Shown here in pieces: positions 48,084 through 56,090 of a DNA stretch of 64,000 nt. This DNA is from Flavobacterium panacagri. Its GTDB lineage: Bacteria; Bacteroidota; Bacteroidia; Flavobacteriales; Flavobacteriaceae. How positions within the stretch are numbered: position 1 is the first letter of the stretch; the number at the start of each line of letters is the position of its first letter. The stretch covers positions 1 through 64,000 of the forward strand of contig NZ_CP119766.1 of assembly GCF_030378165.1 (NCBI RefSeq), given 5' to 3'. A model generated the notes under the pieces. The model saw only the letters and a program-made list of their open reading frames with translations, made no database searches and was not told the DNA's origin. The position numbers and the translations under genes are program-made.

Positions 48084-48932
48084 ATGAAGCCTAACACACA
48101 ACAATTAAGCGATTTAACGATCCAAGTAAGAAGAGATATTCTTAGAATGGTACATGCTGTAAACTCTGGACACCCAGGTGGTTCTTTAGGTTGTACTGAA
48201 TTTTTGGTAACACTATATCAAAATATAATGGACCGCAAAGAAGGTTTTGATATGAACGGAATCGGAGAAGATTTATTCTTCCTTTCAAACGGACACATCT
48301 CTCCTGTCTTTTACAGCGTTCTAGCACGCAGCGGTTATTTTCCAGTTTCAGAATTAGCTACATTCAGATTATTAGACTCTCGTTTACAAGGGCATCCAAC
48401 AACTCATGAAGGTTTACCTGGAGTTCGTATTGCGTCTGGTTCATTAGGACAAGGTTTATCTGTAGCTCTTGGAGCAGCGCAAGCTAAAAAATTAAACAAA
48501 GACAATCATATTGTTTATAGCTTACATGGTGACGGAGAATTACAAGAAGGTCAAAACTGGGAAGCTATTATGTATGCTTCTGCTAAAAAAGTAGACAACA
48601 TCATCGCAACAATTGACCTTAACGGTAAACAAATTGACGGAACAACCGACGAAGTTCTGCCAATGGGAAGTCTTCGTGCTAAATTCGAAGCTTTCGACTG
48701 GGATGTTTTAGAAATTAAAGAAGGAAACAGCATCGACGCTATCATTGCTGGATTGACTGATGCTAAATCAAGAACAGGAAAAGGAAAACCAGTTTGTATA
48801 TTGTTACATACAGAAATGGGTAATGGTGTAGATTTCATGATGCACACTCATGCTTGGCATGGTAAAGCACCAAACAATGATCAATTGGCTAGTGCTTTAG
48901 CTCAAAACGTTTCAACTTTAGCAGACTATTAA
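48084..48932 (+). CDS. Transketolase, N-terminal (thiamine diphosphate) subunit
   Basis: 282 residues, equal to the N-terminal half of full transketolase. It carries the ThDP/Mg site: VHAVNSGHPGGSLG near 24-37, GSLGQGLSVALGAA and the GDGELQEGQNWEAIMYA motif ending in the N that binds Mg. Transfers two-carbon units in the pentose phosphate pathway only when joined to the C-terminal subunit encoded 79 bases downstream. Split transketolases are known in several phyla. Confidence 0.94.
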   Translation: MKPNTQQLSDLTIQVRRDILRMVHAVNSGHPGGSLGCTEFLVTLYQNIMDRKEGFDMNGIGEDLFFLSNGHISPVFYSVLARSGYFPVSELATFRLLDSRLQGHPTTHEGLPGVRIASGSLGQGLSVALGAAQAKKLNKDNHIVYSLHGDGELQEGQNWEAIMYASAKKVDNIIATIDLNGKQIDGTTDEVLPMGSLRAKFEAFDWDVLEIKEGNSIDAIIAGLTDAKSRTGKGKPVCILLHTEMGNGVDFMMHTHAWHGKAPNNDQLASALAQNVSTLADY

Positions 48933-49011
48933 AAAAGTGTTCAGTCTCAGTAGATAGTTTTCAGTTTAGAAACTAAAACTACTAGAGACCCAACATCTCA
49001 AAAGATATAAA

Positions 49012-49965
49012 ATGAAAAAATACGAAAATACAGGAAGTAAAGATACTCGTTCTGGTTTTGGAGCGGGAATGACTGAACTAGGTCAAAAAAACGAAAATGT
49101 TGTAGCATTATGTGCTGACTTAATTGGATCATTAAAATTTGATGAATTCAAAAAAAATCACCCAGAGCGTTTTTTCCAAATTGGAATCGCTGAAGCTAAC
49201 ATGATTGGAATCGCTGCAGGTTTAACAATTGGAGGAAAAATTCCTTTCACAGGAACTTTCGCTAACTTCTCTACAGGAAGAGTTTACGATCAAATTCGTC
49301 AATCTGTAGCTTATTCAGATAAAAATGTAAAAATCTGTGCTTCTCACGCAGGTTTAACTTTAGGAGAAGATGGTGCAACTCACCAAATTCTAGAAGATAT
49401 CGGATTAATGAAAATGTTGCCAGGAATGACTGTAATCAACACTTGCGATTACAATCAAACAAAAGCAGCTACAATTGCATTAGCTGATCACCACGGACCA
49501 GCTTATTTACGTTTTGGTCGTCCAGTTGTAGCAAACTTCACTCCTGCTGATGAACCTTTCGTAATTGGAAAAGCAATTATGTTAAACGAAGGAACAGATG
49601 TTACTATTATTGCAACTGGGCACTTGGTTTGGGAAGCACTTATCGCCGCTGAAGCTTTGGAAGCAAAAGGGATTTCTGCCGAAGTAATCAACATTCACAC
49701 TATCAAACCGCTGGACGAAGAAGCCATCTTAAAATCTGTTGCTAAAACGAAATGTGTTGTAACTGCTGAAGAGCACAATTATCTTGGAGGTCTTGGAGAA
49801 AGCGTTTCAGGAGTATTGGCTTTAAACAATCCAGCTCCACAAGAATTTGTAGCTGTTAAAGATAGTTTTGGTGAATCTGGAACACCAGAGCAATTAATGG
49901 AAAAATACAAATTGAACAATCAAGCTATTGTTGAAGCTGTAGAAAGAGTTATTAAAAGAAAATAG
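49012..49965 (+). CDS. Transketolase, C-terminal (pyrimidine-binding) subunit
   Basis: 317 residues with the Pyr and C-terminal domains. Seen: VALCADLIGSLKFDEF, the catalytic Glu of the GIAEANMIGIAAG segment that activates the thiazolium, HAGLTLGEDGATHQ for the pyrimidine ring, and the EEHNYLGGLGESVSG segment of the C-terminal domain. Completes the heteromeric enzyme with the preceding gene. The spacer between the two holds CAGTCTCAGT/CAGTTTAG words of the local repeat type. A bidirectional terminator follows. Confidence 0.94.
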   Translation: MKKYENTGSKDTRSGFGAGMTELGQKNENVVALCADLIGSLKFDEFKKNHPERFFQIGIAEANMIGIAAGLTIGGKIPFTGTFANFSTGRVYDQIRQSVAYSDKNVKICASHAGLTLGEDGATHQILEDIGLMKMLPGMTVINTCDYNQTKAATIALADHHGPAYLRFGRPVVANFTPADEPFVIGKAIMLNEGTDVTIIATGHLVWEALIAAEALEAKGISAEVINIHTIKPLDEEAILKSVAKTKCVVTAEEHNYLGGLGESVSGVLALNNPAPQEFVAVKDSFGESGTPEQLMEKYKLNNQAIVEAVERVIKRK

Positions 49966-49984
49966 TTTTAACTATCTTATCTAT

Positions 49985-50019
49985 AAAAAAGCCTCGAAAT
50001 TAACATTTCGAGGCTTTTT
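49985..50019. terminator. Bidirectional terminator between transketolase and a lipoprotein gene
   Basis: AAAAAGCCTCGAAAT / ATTTCGAGGCTTTTT perfect stem with TAAC loop and A/T tracts on both sides; genes converge on it. Confidence 0.9.
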
Positions 50020-50039
50020 CATTATACTTCCTTTTCTAA

Positions 50040-51017
50040 TTAGAACCAAGATATATCCTGAGTCCACGTAGTCGCTGCTGGCTGAAATTGTATAGCAGGA
50101 ACATTTGTAAAAGAACATGTTACTGTACCAGACACAGCAAAATAATCTGCAGGACCAGGAAGCATAACTGGTGTACCCGAATAACGAGACCCGTCTGCCA
50201 ACATAATTGTATTTGCATTATCGTTTAATTGATAAGAGTAATATTCTACAAAAATAGGGTTTATAGGCCAATTTGTATATCCCGTAAATCTTACCATCAC
50301 AACTCCTCCTGCATCACTATTCCATCTGCACCTCCACACAGAACAATACCTTCCTAATCTTTGAGCTCTTAAAAACATTTTTGTTGTATAAACATCTCCG
50401 TTTAAATAAATAGTTTCATTAAATAAGGTCAAAATAATCTTTCTTTCTCTTCCATCCCAATTAAAACCATACTCCCATGATTTTGATTTGTTTGCATTAA
50501 TAATACTTCTTCCTGTTTCATTATTTTTGGTCTCTCCAAAAACATTACCATAAATTTTAAGATTTGATCTTTCTACCTGTAACTGCTCACTTGTTTTATT
50601 CAAATCTACAGAACTTAATTCGTAAAGATTTTGCTCATTCAACCAAAGAGTTTTACCATTTATTTTAACTTTTGAATCTTCATTAAAAATAGCACTTAAA
50701 GCATTTGAATAGATGTATTTTGAAACTTCTGTATCTTCTAAAGTTTCTTCTTGATCAATTACACTCTCATTTATTGCATTTAAAAGAGAAGAATGCTTTT
50801 TTTTAGAAATCCAAGCCTGAAGCTCTTCTCCCGTCTTTAATTTTGTCAATTCATTATACTCCGTTATAAAAGACTTATCATCTTTAAAAGAAAGAGTTGT
50901 ACCGTCTAAAACCGACAATGAATTAGCAGATAAACCTTCAGCGGATTGAATTGTTTGATCCTCATTACTGCATGATAAAAGAGCAGTCATTAAAAAGAAT
51001 GCTAAAATTTTTTTCAT
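50040..51017 (-). CDS. Lipoprotein of unknown function under a conserved operator
   Basis: 325 residues from the ATG at 51017; an in-frame ATG at 51059 would put 14 residues before the signal peptide and is rejected. Lipobox LLSCSNED places Cys at about residue 16, so it is exported and lipid-anchored, and SNED after the Cys agrees with the Flavobacteriaceae surface-export pattern. The middle is helical and charged; the C-terminal third is rich in Tyr, Trp and Asn (YCSVWRCRWNSDAGG; FVEYYSYQLND), perhaps a beta fold. No family recognised. Its promoter carries the operator also found at 35600. Confidence 0.7.
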   Translation of the reverse strand: MKKILAFFLMTALLSCSNEDQTIQSAEGLSANSLSVLDGTTLSFKDDKSFITEYNELTKLKTGEELQAWISKKKHSSLLNAINESVIDQEETLEDTEVSKYIYSNALSAIFNEDSKVKINGKTLWLNEQNLYELSSVDLNKTSEQLQVERSNLKIYGNVFGETKNNETGRSIINANKSKSWEYGFNWDGRERKIILTLFNETIYLNGDVYTTKMFLRAQRLGRYCSVWRCRWNSDAGGVVMVRFTGYTNWPINPIFVEYYSYQLNDNANTIMLADGSRYSGTPVMLPGPADYFAVSGTVTCSFTNVPAIQFQPAATTWTQDISWF

Positions 51018-51043
51018 TATAAAATATTTATTTGTTATTCCTA

Positions 51044-51088
51044 CAAATATAAATATCAAACAAAGACATTCCTTACGTAATCACGTAA
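51044..51088 (-). promoter_or_regulatory. Operator-promoter module upstream of the lipoprotein gene
   Basis: On the minus strand TTACGTGATTACGTAA, then GGAAT, then the -7 box TATATTTG (51051-51044), with exactly 21 bases between palindrome end and box. This equals the layout at 35600-35644, including the GGAAT extension. Confidence 0.72.
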
Positions 51089-51290
51089 AACAGTATCTTT
51101 TTTCTTATTTTAACATTATTCTAAAATAAAAAAACAAAATAAACTTACAGAAAATACAAAATATTTTTTCTAATCTTACAAAAAATGAAAAAATAGATTT
51201 TGAGTTTTTTTTTCAGAGACAGTCAACTTATAAAACATATTAAATAATAAATGTTTTACCTTTTAACAACTAAAGATTTGACATATAAAA

Positions 51291-51328
51291 AAAAAAGACT
51301 CGATTTAAAATTCGAGTCTTTTTTTTTA
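51291..51328. terminator. Terminator after the FKBP-like lipoprotein
   Basis: AAAAAGACTCGA / TCGAGTCTTTTT with T runs on both sides. It touches the last codons of the minus-strand gene that ends at 51326. Confidence 0.85.
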
Positions 51329-52504
51329 TTTAATTTTTATTGGATAACTATTATCCAAATGAATTCTCTTTCTTGGGGTAGCGGTATAATCTTCCTCAGT
51401 ATATTTTCTAGGATTGTTTGCCGACTCTACAGGATCTGCAGGATTTGTAAGATCGCCAGTTGGTCTTCTAGGAATTCCCCTAGGCTCTGTTTCATCTACA
51501 TTAGGAGTAGCTGGATTATCTACCATTGGCTCCCAAGGATAATATAATGACACTCCAAAATAGAAAGGCTGACTGTTTAATGTTCCCCAACCAACCTGAT
51601 TAGTTGGCTTAGTAATTTCAAATCTAGTAGTAAAACCATCTCCGTCATCATCAAAGTCAACAAAATCAGCAATACCATCTCCATCTGTATCATCAATCAA
51701 TTCTTTTGGAGGGTTTGGATATTTAGTTGTGTTTCTAAAATCATACAAATAACCATCTCCGTTAAGGTCTTCTAAATAATCTGGAACGCCATCGCCAGCA
51801 AAGATTCTTCCTGAACTTGTAGAAGTATACTCATTATCCATTCGCTGCAGATCAAACAATTTGAAAGTGAAATATAGCGGTGTATAAGCAGGAATAGATC
51901 CTCTACCTGAGTAATACCCCATACCTGATGGCAAAAACATAACACCAGCACCATAATCGGCATAAGTGATTACACCATCATTCCCTGTAGTAGAAGTTCC
52001 TGTCTTAAATTTAGGAAAAATCTCTGACCAACCCTCTACCACTGTATTCGCATTTGCATATGGAAATAAATTAGCCGTAAAAGGAAGTCCATAAGAAGAA
52101 TCAACAAGAGCGTTATCCAAAAAATAACAAGAATAAGCTGCTGAAATTTTATCGGTATTTGTTGGAGACTGTCCAGAACCTTCTCTCAACACCAAATAAT
52201 ACACCTTATAAGTAATAGCATCACTATAAACATCTCTGCTCAATAATTTATAAGTCTGTTGATCCCAAATAGAAGTTTGTGTGCCGCCAGCAGGAATTTT
52301 TGATATCTTAACATCAAAATCAGCTGTGACATTTTCAATATAATTGGTTTTCAAAAATTTCACAATTGAATCATTATCTGCATTATACTGTTCTTGATAA
52401 TCTCTCAACGGAGTTACCACTGTATCATCATCATCCTTTTTACTACAAGAAGCGATGGCAATACCAGCCAGTAATAAAACAAAATAATATTTAAATTTAT
52501 TCAT
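51326..52504 (-). CDS. FKBP-like lipoprotein with calcium-type repeats
   Basis: 392 residues from the ATG at 52504 (the ATG at 52513 adds three residues before the signal peptide). Lipobox IAIASCSKKDDDD. The region from about 90 to 240 has FKBP-type peptidyl-prolyl isomerase features (YYLVLREGSGQSPTNTDKI; GWSEIFPKFKTG; MFLPSGMGYYSGRG; PLYFTFKLFDLQ). It is followed by Asp-rich loops DGVPDYLEDLNGDGYLYDF and DTDGDGIADFVDFDDDGDGF, as in thrombospondin type 3/EF-hand calcium loops. Related to the gliding-motility-associated FKBP lipoproteins (GldI-like) by fold only. A chaperone at the cell surface is inferred. Confidence 0.82.
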   Translation of the reverse strand: MNKFKYYFVLLLAGIAIASCSKKDDDDTVVTPLRDYQEQYNADNDSIVKFLKTNYIENVTADFDVKISKIPAGGTQTSIWDQQTYKLLSRDVYSDAITYKVYYLVLREGSGQSPTNTDKISAAYSCYFLDNALVDSSYGLPFTANLFPYANANTVVEGWSEIFPKFKTGTSTTGNDGVITYADYGAGVMFLPSGMGYYSGRGSIPAYTPLYFTFKLFDLQRMDNEYTSTSSGRIFAGDGVPDYLEDLNGDGYLYDFRNTTKYPNPPKELIDDTDGDGIADFVDFDDDGDGFTTRFEITKPTNQVGWGTLNSQPFYFGVSLYYPWEPMVDNPATPNVDETEPRGIPRRPTGDLTNPADPVESANNPRKYTEEDYTATPRKRIHLDNSYPIKIK

Positions 52505-52583
52505 TATTATCATTTTTTTAGGTGCGCAAGATACAATATTGATTTATTTTTGTAAAGAATTTAACTTGGATTTTAGAAAAATT

Positions 52584-52976
52584 ATGAGAGTCGATAAATA
52601 CTTATGGTGCGTTCGTTATTACAAAACGAGAAACATGGTTACAGAGGCCTGCAAAAAAAACCATATTACTGTAAATGGACAGGTTGCAAAACCGTCTAAA
52701 GAAGTTTTTCCTACTGACCGAATTACCTTCAGAAAAGATCAAATTACTCAGATAATAACCGTTTTAGATATTCCTGAAAGTCGTGTCGGTGCAAAACTAG
52801 TAGATATTTACCGTAAAAACGAAACTCCACCGGAAGCATACGCACATTTAGAACTTCTAAAGCTATCAAAAGAACATTATAGAAAAAGCGGCACAGGAAG
52901 ACCAACCAAAAAAGACCGAAGAGATATTGATGAATATGGAAATGAAATCTTTGATGAAGATGAAGAGACAGAATAA
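52584..52976 (+). CDS. S4-domain RNA-binding protein (Hsp15-like)
   Basis: 130 residues from the ATG at 52584; earlier in-frame codons (from 52539) add a stretch with no S4 similarity. The S4 fold MRVDKYLWCVRYYKTRNMVT, then VNGQVAKPSKEVFPTDRITF is complete, and the tail is basic then acidic (EYGNEIFDEDEETE). Hsp15 in E. coli rescues stalled 50S subunits carrying nascent chains; that role is possible here. It stands alone, divergent from the FKBP-like gene. Confidence 0.9.
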   Translation: MRVDKYLWCVRYYKTRNMVTEACKKNHITVNGQVAKPSKEVFPTDRITFRKDQITQIITVLDIPESRVGAKLVDIYRKNETPPEAYAHLELLKLSKEHYRKSGTGRPTKKDRRDIDEYGNEIFDEDEETE

Positions 52977-52984
52977 AATCTAAT

Positions 52985-53070
52985 TTTTCAAATTCCAATT
53001 CTTTTCCAAAATCCAATTTCAAAATAGTTCCAATCAATAAGAAATTTGGAATTTGGAATTTTAATATTCT
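52985..53070. repeat. TTTGGAATT-type inverted word repeats
   Basis: AAATTCCAATTC and AAATCCAATTTC in the left arm face ATTTGGAATTTGGAATTTT in the right. It fills the gap between the S4 gene and the phosphoribosyltransferase gene. Confidence 0.7.
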
Positions 53071-53108
53071 AATTTTTTAAAATTTGTACTTTAGCAAAAA
53101 AATAAATC

Positions 53109-53609
53109 ATGAGCAATAATATCATCTTAACAAACCAGGAAATCGAACACAAAATAAAACGTATCGCTTATCAAATCTACGAAACTTTTGTTGACGAAGA
53201 AGAAGTCATTATTGCCGGAATAGCTTCTAACGGATTTCTATTTGCAAAAAAAATAGCTTCTGCTTTAAGCAGCATTTCTACTTTAAAAGTTTCTATCTGC
53301 GAAGTAAAAGTAAACAAACAAAGTCCTCAGGACGCTATACAAACTTCATTAAGCCCAGAAGAATACTCTAACAAAGGATTAGTTCTGGTTGATGATGTAC
53401 TAAACTCTGGCACAACATTGATCTATGCTGTTCGTCATTTTTTAGATGTACCGCTAAAAAAATTCAAAACAGCAGTACTCGTTGACAGAAATCATAAAAA
53501 ATACCCTGTAAAAGCAGACTTTAAGGGCATTTCTCTTTCAACTTCATTATTAGAGCATGTTCAAGTTGTTTTCGACTCCGAAAACGGAAACTATGCTTCT
53601 TTAAGTTAA
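53109..53609 (+). CDS. Phosphoribosyltransferase family protein (PyrR-like)
   Basis: 166 residues with the PRPP-binding loop LVLVDDVLNSGTTLIYAV at about 96-113 and an N-terminal HKIKRIAYQIYETF helix, the pattern of PyrR/xanthine-guanine phosphoribosyltransferases. It may salvage a base with PRPP or bind RNA as PyrR does; the sequence does not settle this, and no pyr operon is nearby. Its 3' end overlaps the converging aroK gene by nine bases. Confidence 0.87.
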   Translation: MSNNIILTNQEIEHKIKRIAYQIYETFVDEEEVIIAGIASNGFLFAKKIASALSSISTLKVSICEVKVNKQSPQDAIQTSLSPEEYSNKGLVLVDDVLNSGTTLIYAVRHFLDVPLKKFKTAVLVDRNHKKYPVKADFKGISLSTSLLEHVQVVFDSENGNYASLS

Positions 53610-54119
53610 AACCTGTATGATATCCTGAACCGTTTCTTCGACAGATCTATCATCAACTACAACTTTATGTTTGGCCTGATTGTAGTAAAAACTTCTGTCG
53701 AATAAATGTTTCGCGATAAACTCTCTCATTTCTTCCTCGTTCATATTCGCGATTAAAGGACGTTTACTCTTATTATAAACTAATCTATTATATAAAGTAT
53801 CGATTGATGCTTTTAAATAGATTGAATCAACATTTTCTCCTTTTAGCAATTCATGATTATTAGCATAACATGGAGTCCCTCCACCCAATCCGATAATATT
53901 ATTTTCGTCAGATTGCAATAATTCGACAAATATTTCATGTTCTAATTTTCGAAAATAGATCTCTCCGTGCTTCTCAAAAATCTCATTTATGGACATTTTT
54001 GCTCTTTCTTCGATAATTTTATCCAAATCTAAGAACGGAATATTTGTGATTTTTGACAAATTTTGAGCGATTGTCGACTTTCCGCAACCCATATAACCTA
54101 ACAATACAATTTTCTTCAT
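53601..54119 (-). CDS. aroK: Shikimate kinase
   Basis: Phosphorylates shikimate to shikimate 3-phosphate in aromatic amino acid synthesis. 172 residues. P-loop GYMGCGKST at 7-15, the shikimate-binding DLDKIIEER (Asp in the DxD position), the substrate Arg in YFRKLEHE and the GLGGGTPCY loop, and the lid KSKRPLIA. All catalytic motifs are present. It converges with the phosphoribosyltransferase gene, nine bases shared. Confidence 0.95.
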   Translation of the reverse strand: MKKIVLLGYMGCGKSTIAQNLSKITNIPFLDLDKIIEERAKMSINEIFEKHGEIYFRKLEHEIFVELLQSDENNIIGLGGGTPCYANNHELLKGENVDSIYLKASIDTLYNRLVYNKSKRPLIANMNEEEMREFIAKHLFDRSFYYNQAKHKVVVDDRSVEETVQDIIQVLT

Positions 54120-54190
54120 ACTAATAAAACCTTATAAACTAAGCAATTGGAAATTTTTCCAAAAAAAAGACAAATTTATAATAAAATTGC

Positions 54191-54222
54191 TTGCAAACTT
54201 CAAAATAAACTCCTTATATTTG
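54191..54222 (+). promoter_or_regulatory. Promoter of the tRNA-Lys/tRNA-Leu cluster
   Basis: TTG at 54191-54193, 21-base spacer, TATATTTG at 54215-54222, then GCACCCGC, the same start-site sequence as in the rRNA promoters. Confidence 0.85.
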
Positions 54223-54245
54223 CACCCGCATTCAAGAAATTAAAT

Positions 54246-54318
54246 GACTCGATAGCTCAGTCGGTAGAGCACATCACTTTTAATGATGGGGTCCTGGGTT
54301 CGAGCCCCAGTCGGGTCA
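54246..54318 (+). tRNA. tRNA-Lys (TTT), copy 1
   Basis: 73 bases; anticodon stem CATCA/TGATG with loop CTTTTAA. Acceptor GACTCGA / TCGGGTC, discriminator A, no encoded CCA. The sequence is identical to copies 2 and 3. Confidence 0.97.
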
Positions 54319-54358
54319 CAAATTTTGTGATTAACAGATTAAATTTCTTGAAAGCAAT

Positions 54359-54431
54359 GACTCGATAGCTCAGTCGGTAGAGCACATCACTTTTAATGAT
54401 GGGGTCCTGGGTTCGAGCCCCAGTCGGGTCA
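54359..54431 (+). tRNA. tRNA-Lys (TTT), copy 2
   Basis: Exact copy of the gene 40 bases upstream, followed by a terminator-like hairpin. Confidence 0.97.
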
Positions 54432-54432
54432 C

Positions 54433-54468
54433 AAAAGGTCGAGTAATTTATTTTACTTGACCTTTTTT
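54433..54468 (+). terminator. Hairpin with T run between tRNA-Lys and tRNA-Leu
   Basis: AAAGGTCGAGTAA / TTACTTGACCTTT stem (one G-U) then Ts. tRNA-Leu begins seven bases later, so read-through or processing would be needed for co-expression. Confidence 0.75.
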
Positions 54469-54475
54469 CATTTTT

Positions 54476-54558
54476 GGCCATGTGGAGAAACGGTAGACTC
54501 GCCATCTTGAGGGGGTGGTGCTCGTAAGGGCGTGAGGGTTCAAATCCCTCCATGGTCA
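54476..54558 (+). tRNA. tRNA-Leu (GAG)
   Basis: 83 bases with the long variable arm of class II tRNAs. Anticodon stem CCATC/GGTGG, loop TTGAGGG, anticodon GAG. Acceptor GGCCATG / CATGGTC, discriminator A. The antisense strand of this gene produces a spurious open frame. Confidence 0.95.
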
Positions 54559-54568
54559 CTAAAAAATT

Positions 54569-54606
54569 AAAAAGCCTAAGAATATTGATTCTCGGGCTTT
54601 TTTTTA
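54569..54606 (+). terminator. Terminator after tRNA-Leu
   Basis: AAAGCCTAAGA / TCTCGGGCTTT stem with one mismatch, then eight Ts. Confidence 0.8.
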
Positions 54607-54663
54607 TAGTTTGAAAATTTTGTAGATAAAAATAATTTTTATAGGTGCATTTTTTTTCGCCTC

Positions 54664-55071
54664 TTATAGATAAATCGTTGCCATTCCCAATAACAGAATG
54701 ATGCAAAAAGATAAGAAAGCTAATTTTATTGACTGCTTACATAAAATGTACATTTCATAAAGCTCTTTATTTTTCAAGTTTTCAAAATCTTCATTCTTCG
54801 AAAGTACTCCTATATCAACAATTTCGCCAATATCAGCTGAAATCCCATAATTAACAACATGTTTTTGGAATAAATCAGGATATTTTTTTTTAAGCACCCT
54901 ACTAAAATCTTCTAATTTATTACGAAAGTTAAATATAAAAATGGGAAAAGTTGGAATTCCAAAAACAATTGGAGCAAAATTTTTAATAGGCTTTGAAAAA
55001 ACAAACAACCAGATTATACTAACTACAAGTATCGAATAAAAGCATATCAGAGTTTTGGATGATTTGCTCAT
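54664..55071 (-). CDS. Small membrane protein of unknown function
   Basis: 135 residues with three hydrophobic segments (about 8-25, 30-46 and 113-133) and a charged middle (KLEDFSRVLKKKYPDLFQKH). No signal peptide cleavage site and no motif I can name. It lies between tRNA genes on the opposite strand and may be strain-specific; codon use is like its neighbours. Confidence 0.6.
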   Translation of the reverse strand: MSKSSKTLICFYSILVVSIIWLFVFSKPIKNFAPIVFGIPTFPIFIFNFRNKLEDFSRVLKKKYPDLFQKHVVNYGISADIGEIVDIGVLSKNEDFENLKNKELYEMYILCKQSIKLAFLSFCIILLLGMATIYL

Positions 55072-55321
55072 TCTACAATTTAGGTTTTAAAATTATATTT
55101 TATTTTTTCAGTTTTGGTACGCAACAAAAATTAAGCCCATCAGAGTATTCTCTGTGCAAATTTAGACTACACAACTACACATACATCATTTAAAATATTT
55201 AAATCTTCCTATAAAGATTCTAATCCTTCTCCTTCAAGATTACAAAAAAAAAAAATCAAGAATCTATTTTACTGTAAAATAAGTCATTAGAAATTATTCT
55301 AAAAATCATTTCAAAAAACAC
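55072..55321. other. AT-rich intergenic region before tRNA-Lys copy 3
   Basis: About 250 bases with A/T tracts and no open frame, repeat or hairpin that I can support; the end of it holds the promoter of the third tRNA-Lys gene. Confidence 0.5.
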
Positions 55322-55351
55322 TTGAAAAACTAAATAAAGTGCTTATCTTTG
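55322..55351 (+). promoter_or_regulatory. Promoter of tRNA-Lys copy 3
   Basis: TTG at 55322-55324, 19-base spacer, TATCTTTG at 55344-55351, then GCACCCTC. Confidence 0.82.
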
Positions 55352-55374
55352 CACCCTCATTGAAGAAAACAAAA

Positions 55375-55447
55375 GACTCGATAGCTCAGTCGGTAGAGCA
55401 CATCACTTTTAATGATGGGGTCCTGGGTTCGAGCCCCAGTCGGGTCA
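55375..55447 (+). tRNA. tRNA-Lys (TTT), copy 3
   Basis: Identical in all 73 bases to copies 1 and 2, with its own promoter and terminator. Confidence 0.97.
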
Positions 55448-55448
55448 C

Positions 55449-55479
55449 AAAAAAGCAACTTTTAAAAGTTGCTTTTTTT
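55449..55479 (+). terminator. Terminator after tRNA-Lys copy 3
   Basis: AAAAAGCAACTTTT / AAAAGTTGCTTTTT perfect stem, then Ts. Confidence 0.9.
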
Positions 55480-55593
55480 ATACCTTGTAATTTGTAAGTT
55501 TGTAATCAAAAAACTAAAGCTTAAAACTAGAACTGCAGAAATCACAAACAAACCATCTGCAATTCAAGACAATAACCAATTTATTGATTCCCA

Positions 55594-55989
55594 ATGAAGA
55601 CATATAAAGATAATTACCTTCTGATTAGTTTTATTGTTGGTTTTTTAGTGTGGTTTACAGCCACTATCTTATTCAGAATTGCAGGTCACTATTTTTTTAT
55701 AGTTGACAATCCCTTAATAATGCTTGTATTGTATATCATTCTCATCCCAGTATTAGGCTTCATCTCAACCTCAGTCTTTAACAAATTTAACCTAAACAAT
55801 CCTGAAAGTATAAAAGCGGCAGTCGCCATGGTTTTACCAGGAATGTTGCTGGATACGTTATGCATACAGTTTTTTGAAAAGTTATTTCTCAATATGCCTG
55901 AAAGCTACAGCAAAACTTTCGCTTCATGGCTAATGTTTGCATATTCTGTTGTTTTACTTTTTGGGCTTTTTCGAAAAAATAAAAAATAG
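55594..55989 (+). CDS. Four-helix membrane protein, possibly DUF5367 family
   Basis: 131 residues with four hydrophobic segments (about 9-30, 40-60, 73-95 and 108-126). The tail RKNKK is cytoplasmic. Overall outline and the VLPGMLLDTLCIQFF segment recall the DUF5367 family of uncharacterised membrane proteins; I could not confirm this. No operon partner. Confidence 0.6.
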   Translation: MKTYKDNYLLISFIVGFLVWFTATILFRIAGHYFFIVDNPLIMLVLYIILIPVLGFISTSVFNKFNLNNPESIKAAVAMVLPGMLLDTLCIQFFEKLFLNMPESYSKTFASWLMFAYSVVLLFGLFRKNKK

Positions 55990-56090
55990 ATCGAAATAAA
56001 ACTTCTTTTTACCACTGCCCAAAAGACACTATAATTCATTTTCTTTTAAAATCTTTACTTTAAAAACAGAAACGGCATAGTGACTAAAAA

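Noticed and set aside
54147..54368. 73-codon plus-strand frame crossing the first tRNA-Lys
   Set aside because: It runs through a perfect tRNA gene and has no protein-like features.
54257..54706. 149-codon frame on the minus strand containing MEGFEPSRPYEHHPL
   Set aside because: It is antisense to tRNA-Leu and tRNA-Lys; this peptide is a frequent false annotation from tRNA antisense strands.
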